Part shown: positions 1-4,332 of the stretch, piece after piece
Numbering within the stretch: position 1 is the stretch's first letter
How the letters are laid out: every line of letters begins with the position of its first letter
Assembly: GCA_002371675.1 (NCBI GenBank)
Contig: DFGE01000019.1
Location: 1 to 10,937, forward strand
Source: Clostridiales bacterium UBA3758
GTDB lineage: Bacteria > Bacillota > Clostridia > Oscillospirales > Oscillospiraceae
Reading direction: 5' to 3'
DNA: 10,937 nt
Made by a program: the position numbers and the translations under genes
The notes under the pieces: model-generated
The model's input: only the letters and a program-made list of their open reading frames with translations
Database searches by the model: none
Told to the model about the DNA's origin: nothing

Positions 1-91
1 TGTTCGGATTGGCGCCGTCAGGCTATGGGAAACGAAAAGGGACGGCTGCAAAATGCGAAAGAAAGGCGAAGACCCTGGCTGCATGAATGGC

Positions 92-140
92 AAAAATGTC
101 CGGCGTATTCGTACAATCTGCGAATTCGCCGAACATTTTT
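92..140. terminator. Terminator-like inverted repeat, possibly bidirectional
   Basis: The arms 92-111 and 121-140 match at 18 of 20 positions around a 9-nt loop (112-120). The left arm begins AAAAATGT and the right arm ends ACATTTTT, so on either strand a GC-containing stem would be followed by a U-rich tail. This is the form of a bidirectional Rho-independent terminator. The nearest gene end is the acyltransferase stop at 500, with the MITE-like element in between. It could equally end a gene left of the window. Confidence 0.5.
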
Positions 141-225
141 CCATGTATACTGCTGCGCCGCCGGGCGGGGCAGAGCCGTCGCCCCTGCGAAATCAGCGCC
201 CATCCTTATTTTGCAGCAGTCCCTC

Positions 226-431
226 TATAATGACTATAAGATGGCGAAAAGCCAAAAAGCTTTTCGCCGCGCGGCTTTGCCGCGCAGCCAAACAGCATAG
301 CTGTTTGGCCATATATTCATTTCAATGAGCATCGGGCGAATGACCCTTTGGGTCATTCGCTGCCAAACTTGTCGTTTGGCAGCGAAATCAATCGAACCCT
401 CGATTGATTTCGCCATCCGATGGTCATTATA
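226..431. repeat. MITE-like element with terminal inverted repeats and six tandem hairpins
   Basis: The ends 226-249 and 408-431 are 24-bp inverted repeats with three mismatches, running TATAATGAC inward to GATGGCGAAA. Inside are six perfect stem-loops: 243-268 (10-bp stem), 269-285 (7), 287-309 (10), 336-360 (11), 361-381 (8) and 382-413 (13). Only 310-335 is not part of a stem. The TATA at each tip would fit a TA target-site duplication, as made by IS630/Tc1-type transposases, but that is inference. There is no transposase frame, so it would be non-autonomous. A second, truncated copy lies at 3321-3391. As transcribed RNA it would fold into a string of hairpins between the acyltransferase gene and the hairpin at 92-140. 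Confidence 0.75.
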
Positions 432-499
432 AGAAACTGCGTCAGCAAGTAAGTTAAGAGGATTTAGGAATTCCGCAGGAAAGAGGAACGAACTTGCGC

Positions 500-1528
500 T
501 CAGACCTCAAAGGTCCTGTTCAGCCAGGGCAGGCGATCCAGCCAGCGGTCGACCGTCAGGCCGAACAGCGCCCTGCGCAGGCAGCCGCTCAGGGTGCCGA
601 GCAGATAGCAGAAGCAGACCGCCAGCAGCAGATGCGGGATGAGGAGCGGGCCGTTGCAGTCCCTGACAAGATCCATCCCGATCAGCCGGTACGCCCAGGC
701 GCCGTGCAGGAAAAACACGTCGAAGGCATTGCGCGCGAGGAAGTTGACCGGCCGGCTGACCCACTCCCTGCGCTTGAGCATCGCCGCGAACACGAAGACC
801 GAGCCGAGCACGCTGCTGATGAAGGAATAGCCGAAGGAATTGACATAGATGGCGGCGGCGAACGTGAGCAGGCACATGGCGAAAAAGGCGAGCAGGCATT
901 TCCCACTTGTCCAGCCCCGCAGGAGGGGGCTCTCCTTCCCAAAGAGCCTGAGATAGCCGCCGATCAGGTACAGCGTCACGAAATTCAGGATCCCGTAGCC
1001 GTGGTCTGTGATCGGGGAACCGTAGCCGATGCTGTACCACAGAGAGAACACCAGCAGCTGGATCAGCAGCAGGCGGTGATAGCTCGCCATGGACAGCTGC
1101 TGCAGCGTTTTGTTGAGGAAGGGCGCCAGCAGGCAGAGGATCACGTAGGTGCGGAAGAACCAAGCCCCGCCGAAGAGGAAGGGCAGCAGGCTCTTGCCCA
1201 GCTCCTTGAGGGTGATGGGGCTGCCGCTCAGCGCAGTCTGCGCCAGGTAGATCACGATGCTGTAGAACGTGACGGTCACGAAGATATCCGCCGCCTTGCG
1301 GTAGGAATGCTTCGTCTTCGTCACCATGTAGTAGCCGGTGATCAGCACGAAGACGTTGACCAGCGGCACCGCCAGACTTCTGACGGCCACGGTGAAAAAC
1401 CAGCTGAAATTGGGAAAGTTTGCGTATAGCTCGACGCCGCCGATCGCGCCGTTCACATAGTGCAGCGCCACCACGCCCATCATGGCCAGGATGCGCAGCA
1501 GCTCGAAGTTGGAATTTCTGTTTTTCAT
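500..1528 (-). CDS. Acyltransferase family 3 membrane protein (O-acyl/acetyltransferase)
   Basis: A 342-residue integral membrane protein of the acyltransferase_3 family, whose members usually move acetyl or other acyl groups onto cell-surface polysaccharides, peptidoglycan or exported metabolites. Family signs are the N-terminal motif NFELLRILAMMGVVALHYV (residues 7-25) with the conserved histidine H23, a segment NVFVLITGYYMV (58-69), GAWFFRTYVILCLLAPFLN (121-139), and FLARNAFDVFFLH ending at H275. About nine or ten hydrophobic segments span the chain, and the length is normal. The start follows the hydrolase stop codon by 27 nt, so the two are probably co-transcribed. Only a weak purine-rich ribosome binding site (AAAAGAG) precedes the ATG. 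The acceptor cannot be read from sequence. No glycosyltransferases or polysaccharide genes are in the window to point to one. Confidence 0.9.
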   Translation of the reverse strand: MKNRNSNFELLRILAMMGVVALHYVNGAIGGVELYANFPNFSWFFTVAVRSLAVPLVNVFVLITGYYMVTKTKHSYRKAADIFVTVTFYSIVIYLAQTALSGSPITLKELGKSLLPFLFGGAWFFRTYVILCLLAPFLNKTLQQLSMASYHRLLLIQLLVFSLWYSIGYGSPITDHGYGILNFVTLYLIGGYLRLFGKESPLLRGWTSGKCLLAFFAMCLLTFAAAIYVNSFGYSFISSVLGSVFVFAAMLKRREWVSRPVNFLARNAFDVFFLHGAWAYRLIGMDLVRDCNGPLLIPHLLLAVCFCYLLGTLSGCLRRALFGLTVDRWLDRLPWLNRTFEV

Positions 1529-1555
1529 TGTTGTACTCTTTTCCGCCGCACGGCC

Positions 1556-2212
1556 TTACTCCCCGCCGAAGGCCAGCAGGATGCGTGCGATCTTCTCCGA
1601 GTGTACGATGTAGGAGCCGTGATCCTCGCCGGGGAGGATGCGCAGCGCCGCGCCGGGCACGGTTTTGGCGATATGGCGCGTCTCGCGCTCGCGGATGAGA
1701 TCCCCGCTGCCGGCGAGCACCAGGGTTTTCGCCCGGATGCGCCGCAGCTCCTCGTCGCGGATGTCCGGCTCGCGCAGCATGAGCTGCAGCAGCGGGCTCG
1801 GCCGGAGCAGGTTCTCCAGGGCGATGCGCAGCCGCAGGGAGCTCTTCACGCCGCGCGGGCTGAGGTTCGCCCCGCTCACGGCGAGGCCGGTGATCCGCTC
1901 CGTCATCCCGGCCGCGAGCAGGCCGACGATGCCGCCGTCGCTGAAGCCGTAGAGGAGCACGTCGCGCAAATCGAGCGCCTCGAGGAAGGCGCAGAGGTCC
2001 GCCGCCATAGCGCGGTAGTGCAGCGGGACGCCGCGGCTGCTGCGCCCGTGGCCGCGCGAGTCCAGCGCGTAGCAGGTGAAGCGCTCCCGCAGCAGCGCCA
2101 CGGCCTCGTTGAAGATGCTGTGATCCTCGCCGTTGCCGTGCACGAGCACGAGCGGTCTCCCCTGCCCGGACTTTTCGTAATAGAGCTGAACCTCTCCGCA
2201 GTTTGCGATCAT
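1556..2212 (-). CDS. Alpha/beta-fold hydrolase
   Basis: A 218-residue soluble alpha/beta hydrolase. The oxyanion-hole motif HGNG is at residues 25-28. The nucleophile elbow GFSDGG places the catalytic serine at S91. D171 (GSGDLI) and H198 (EDHGSY) complete the likely triad. DSRGHGRS (51-58) is typical of the family. There is no signal peptide or membrane segment, so it should act in the cytoplasm, as an esterase, lipase-like enzyme or similar. The substrate is unknown. It is slightly shorter than typical members, with a reduced cap between about 110 and 155. The start is well fixed by a GGAGG 8 nt upstream and by a promoter-like extended -10 in the gap behind the YdcF gene. The acyltransferase gene follows after 27 nt, which suggests a two-gene unit. 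Confidence 0.92.
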   Translation of the reverse strand: MIANCGEVQLYYEKSGQGRPLVLVHGNGEDHSIFNEAVALLRERFTCYALDSRGHGRSSRGVPLHYRAMAADLCAFLEALDLRDVLLYGFSDGGIVGLLAAGMTERITGLAVSGANLSPRGVKSSLRLRIALENLLRPSPLLQLMLREPDIRDEELRRIRAKTLVLAGSGDLIRERETRHIAKTVPGAALRILPGEDHGSYIVHSEKIARILLAFGGE

Positions 2213-2220
2213 CCCGCAGT

Positions 2221-2225
2221 CCTCC
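2221..2225 (-). promoter_or_regulatory. Ribosome binding site of the alpha/beta hydrolase
   Basis: On the minus strand GGAGG lies 8 nt before the ATG at 2212. This fixes the start codon and is the strongest Shine-Dalgarno site in the left half of the window. Confidence 0.8.
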
Positions 2226-2262
2226 CCTTCCGTTCTGCAGCAGCCGCGCCGCTGCCGCGCCT

Positions 2263-2271
2263 ATTGTAGCA
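2263..2271 (-). promoter_or_regulatory. Extended -10 promoter for the hydrolase-acyltransferase unit
   Basis: Reading leftward, the sequence is TGC-TACAAT, an extended -10 with five of six consensus bases. It lies in the 79-nt gap between the YdcF stop and the hydrolase start and would give a leader of about 40 nt. No convincing -35 is visible at 16-18 nt, as is common for extended -10 promoters. The hydrolase may also be reached by read-through from the YdcF gene. Confidence 0.5.
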
Positions 2272-2291
2272 CAGCCCGCCCTCCCCGGCCG

Positions 2292-3323
2292 TCAGGATGC
2301 AAGCAGCACAAACACGATCGGGCTGATAAACAGCAGATACCCGATGAGCGACCAGATGATAGCTTTCTTCGCTGCAAACACGGCGATGAACTCCCGGATC
2401 AGCGCGGAGGGCCAGTAATAAAAGGCCACCCTGGCGCCGATCCCGGTGCACTTGAGGCCGACCTCCCGGGCAAGGCGCAGGCAGCGGTAGATATGATAGC
2501 TGCTTGAGACCAGAGCGGTCTTCTTCCCGCCCGCTCCCGCGTCGATGATCGCCTTGGAGTTGAGCAGGTTTTCCCTCGTTGTGGCGGAGCGATCCTCCGG
2601 GATGATGTGCTCCTCCGGGATGCCCCGGCTCAAGAGATAGTCCTTCATGGCCTGCGCTTCGCTCAGCTGTTCATCCGCGCCGCGTCCCCCGCTGGGGATG
2701 ATGACGGGCTTGACGGAGCACTTCCGGTAGATCTCAACGGCCTTGTCCACGCGGTCGGAGAGGAGGCGGGTCAGCCGCCGCCCGTCCGCGAGGCCACAGC
2801 CGTGGATGATCACATAGTTGAAATTCATCCGGTGCGGCATGATCTGGATAAAGACCGTGTACACGACGAAGCTCAGCACCAGGAAGCTGAAATAAAACAC
2901 CGAGAAGGACAGGAGCATGAACCAGAGATGCGCGCCCTCCAGCCGGATGAAACCGCTCAAACTGAGGACGTAGATCACCGTTGCGATCTCGCCGATCCCC
3001 ACGAAGACGCCCAGCGCCAGCGAAAGCACATGCGCCGGCGAGAGTGATTCCCGCCGGATCATCTGGATGCCGTTGAGGATCAGCAGCAGGGGCACCAGAA
3101 AGATCGCCAGCATCACGAGCAGGAAGCAGGCCAGCAGGAAAAAGGCCCGGCCGCTGCCGGGGAAGAGGCCGGAGAGAAACAGCATCGTGAAGAACAGGGA
3201 CGCCATCAGCAGGAAGCTGTTCAGATAGCTCTGTGGCCGCAGCAGCACGAACGCGATGGTCAGCGCCCAGAAAAACGCGAACATCGGCCCGAGTATTTGG
3301 ATGTTCTCGAGAATTTCATTCAT
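2292..3323 (-). CDS. YdcF family (DUF218) membrane protein
   Basis: A 343-residue protein with an N-terminal membrane part and a cytosolic or extracytosolic YdcF/DUF218 domain. About five hydrophobic segments lie in residues 13-158. The DUF218 domain follows with YVIIHGCGLADGRR (170-183), PSGGRGADEQLSEA (210-223), a PEDRSATTREN block (242-252) and SSSYHIYR (273-280). A last membrane segment lies at 321-341. The family includes E. coli YdcF, SanA and ElyC. Roles in envelope maintenance or nucleotide/SAM binding are reported, but the reaction is uncertain. I chose the ATG at 3323 over a TTG at 3350, because the nine extra residues would be encoded by a repeat element. Neither start has a visible Shine-Dalgarno site. 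The ATG itself sits on the tip of the truncated MITE-like copy (3321-3391), so the native upstream region seems to have been replaced. Confidence 0.88.
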   Translation of the reverse strand: MNEILENIQILGPMFAFFWALTIAFVLLRPQSYLNSFLLMASLFFTMLFLSGLFPGSGRAFFLLACFLLVMLAIFLVPLLLILNGIQMIRRESLSPAHVLSLALGVFVGIGEIATVIYVLSLSGFIRLEGAHLWFMLLSFSVFYFSFLVLSFVVYTVFIQIMPHRMNFNYVIIHGCGLADGRRLTRLLSDRVDKAVEIYRKCSVKPVIIPSGGRGADEQLSEAQAMKDYLLSRGIPEEHIIPEDRSATTRENLLNSKAIIDAGAGGKKTALVSSSYHIYRCLRLAREVGLKCTGIGARVAFYYWPSALIREFIAVFAAKKAIIWSLIGYLLFISPIVFVLLAS

Positions 3324-3391
3324 AATGATTACAGGATGGCGAAAAGCCAAAAAGCTTTTTGCCGCGCAGCTTTGCTGCGCAGCAAAACAGC
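3321..3391. repeat. Truncated copy of the MITE-like element, abutting the YdcF start
   Basis: Bases 3321-3391 align without gaps to 226-296 of the full element, with about ten differences. The copy includes the outer terminal repeat, hairpin 1 (3338-3363, one G-U pair) and hairpin 2 (3364-3380, perfect). It ends within the left arm of hairpin 3, and the palindromic array begins six bases later. The right half and right terminal repeat are absent. The start codon of the YdcF gene (3321-3323, minus strand) overlaps its outer tip. Confidence 0.75.
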
Positions 3392-3396
3392 GTGGG

Positions 3397-3561
3397 AACG
3401 GCGCTGCGGAAACCTCCGTCCCCGCCGCAGGGGCAGCCGCCCGCGGTTATGCAGCCGTGCCCGATCTACGTCCGTAGGGGCGGCTATCAGCCGCCCGTTA
3501 TGCCGGATGCGGGACCAGGGTTGGCGGGACGTCGGGGACGCCGTCCCCTACGGGGCGGTGC
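3397..3561. repeat. Direct duplication of ~165 bp, copy 1
   Basis: Bases 3397-3561 match 4029-4193 at a constant offset of 632 with only a few substitutions and no gaps. The block contains one word C, one word B and a linker with AACCTCCGTCCCCG and GGTTATGCAGCCGTGCCCG. Its length and near identity point to a recent segmental duplication inside the array. Confidence 0.8.
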
Positions 3562-3653
3562 AAATATCGGACGTGGTGCGTAAACTGCGGGAGGGGCAAG
3601 CCCCTCCCCTACGGGTGGTGCAAATATCGGGCGTTGTACGTAAACCGCGGGAC

Positions 3654-3772
3654 GTAGGGGCCGACGCCCGCGGCGGCCCGGCGGTATCAGCAAATGATTC
3701 CCGGACAATTTGGGCGACCTCGTACGAGAGTACGGGGTCGTCCGTTTTTTTGGGAGGGGCAAGCCCCTCCCC
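3654..3772 (+). repeat. Composite repeat module, left copy (plus orientation)
   Basis: The order is: a GTAGGGGCCGACGCCC word (3654-3680), about 31 nt of unmatched sequence, a terminator-like hairpin with a T run (3712-3751), then word A (3752-3772). The same parts in the same order and at nearly the same spacing occur at 10769-10889 on the opposite strand. Confidence 0.7.
3712..3751 (+). terminator. Terminator-like hairpin with T run, rightward
   Basis: The arms 3712-3725 (GGGCGACCTCGTAC) and 3730-3743 pair at 12 of 14 positions, and the two others are G-U type or mismatch. The loop is GAGA, and seven Ts follow at 3745-3751. It has the form of a Rho-independent terminator for rightward transcription. 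No rightward gene is seen, so if active it would stop antisense transcripts heading into the glg operon. Confidence 0.6.
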
Positions 3773-4028
3773 TACGGGGGCGGGTATGCCCGGGTGCGGA
3801 ACGTACTACGGGACGTCGAGGACGCCGTCCCCTACGGGGCGGTGCAAACATCAGATATGGTGCGTAAACCGCGGGAGGGGCAAGCCCCTCCCCTACGGGT
3901 GGTGCAAATATCAGACGCGGTGCGAATCCGCGGGACGTCGGGGACGCCGTCCCCTATGGGGGCGAGACCGTGGGTTTTACCGTAGGGGCGATTCACGAAT
4001 CGCCCGTTGGCCTGCCGCGCACACGGGT

Positions 4029-4193
4029 AACGGCGCTGTGGAAACCTCCGTCCCCGACGTAGGGGCCGACGTCCGCGGTTATGCAGCCGTGCCCGATCTA
4101 CGTCCGTAGGGGCGGCTATCAGCCGCCCGTTATGCCGGATGCGTGACCAGGGTTGGCGGGACGTCGGGGACGCCGTCCCCTACGGGGTGGTGC
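4029..4193. repeat. Direct duplication of ~165 bp, copy 2
   Basis: The partner of 3397-3561. Similarity continues past 4193 with a one-base shift into the next linker. Confidence 0.8.
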
Positions 4194-4332
4194 GGAATAT
4201 CGGGCGTGGTGCGAATCTGCGGGAGGGGCAAGCCCCTCCCCTACGGGGGCGGTGCAAATATCGAGCGTGGTGCGAATCCGCGGGACGTCGGGGACGCCGT
4301 CTCCTACGGGCGCGACCGTACCGGGGTGCGGG

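Larger units (their letters stand above)
1..499. other. Left-edge region without a credible gene
   Basis: No reading frame here looks like a real gene. Short open frames cross the repeat element and have no ribosome binding site or recognisable domain. The stretch holds a 20-bp imperfect inverted repeat (92-140), a MITE-like element (226-431) and about 68 bp of featureless sequence before the acyltransferase stop codon. In 1-90 and 141-225 I see nothing beyond short GC-rich words. Confidence 0.7.
3392..4332. repeat. Left array of short palindromic GC-rich repeat words
   Basis: This ~0.94-kb gene-free stretch is almost entirely a mosaic of a few words. Word A (GGGAGGGGCAAGCCCCTCCC plus CTACGGG) occurs at 3589-3615, 3752-3778, 3873-3899 and 4221-4247. 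Word B (GGGACGTCGGGGACGCCGTC plus CCCTACGGG) occurs at 3526-3554, 3810-3838, 3932-3960, 4158-4186 and 4282-4310. Word C (GTAGGGGCGG..CCGCCCG palindromes) occurs near 3475-3500, 3980-4007 and 4105-4130. They are joined by a recurring linker resembling GGTGCAAATATCGGACGTGG. A and C are perfect or nearly perfect hairpins. The last repeat word ends at 4332, the base next to the GH13 stop codon. The open frames across it are a by-product of the repeated words. Confidence 0.85.

Noticed and set aside
25..328. Two short plus-strand frames at the left edge
   Set aside because: They run into the MITE-like element (peptide MAKSQKAF is the element itself), have no ribosome binding site, and are not conserved-looking.
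494..1429. A plus-strand open frame of 311 codons opposite the acyltransferase gene
   Set aside because: It is a Gln/Glu/Ala-rich antisense shadow. The minus strand encodes a clear membrane acyltransferase.
3324..3350. Upstream TTG start for the YdcF protein
   Set aside because: The nine added residues would be encoded by the repeat element, with no ribosome binding site. The ATG at 3323 gives a normal membrane-protein N terminus.
3297..4109. Open frames across the left array with repeated peptides such as GTSGTPSPTG and REGQAPPLR
   Set aside because: The peptides are translations of words A and B in several frames on both strands, with no ribosome binding site. They are not genes.
3392..4332. 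CRISPR array
   Set aside because: The repeated words are palindromic and unequally spaced, the intervening sequences themselves recur, and no cas gene is present.
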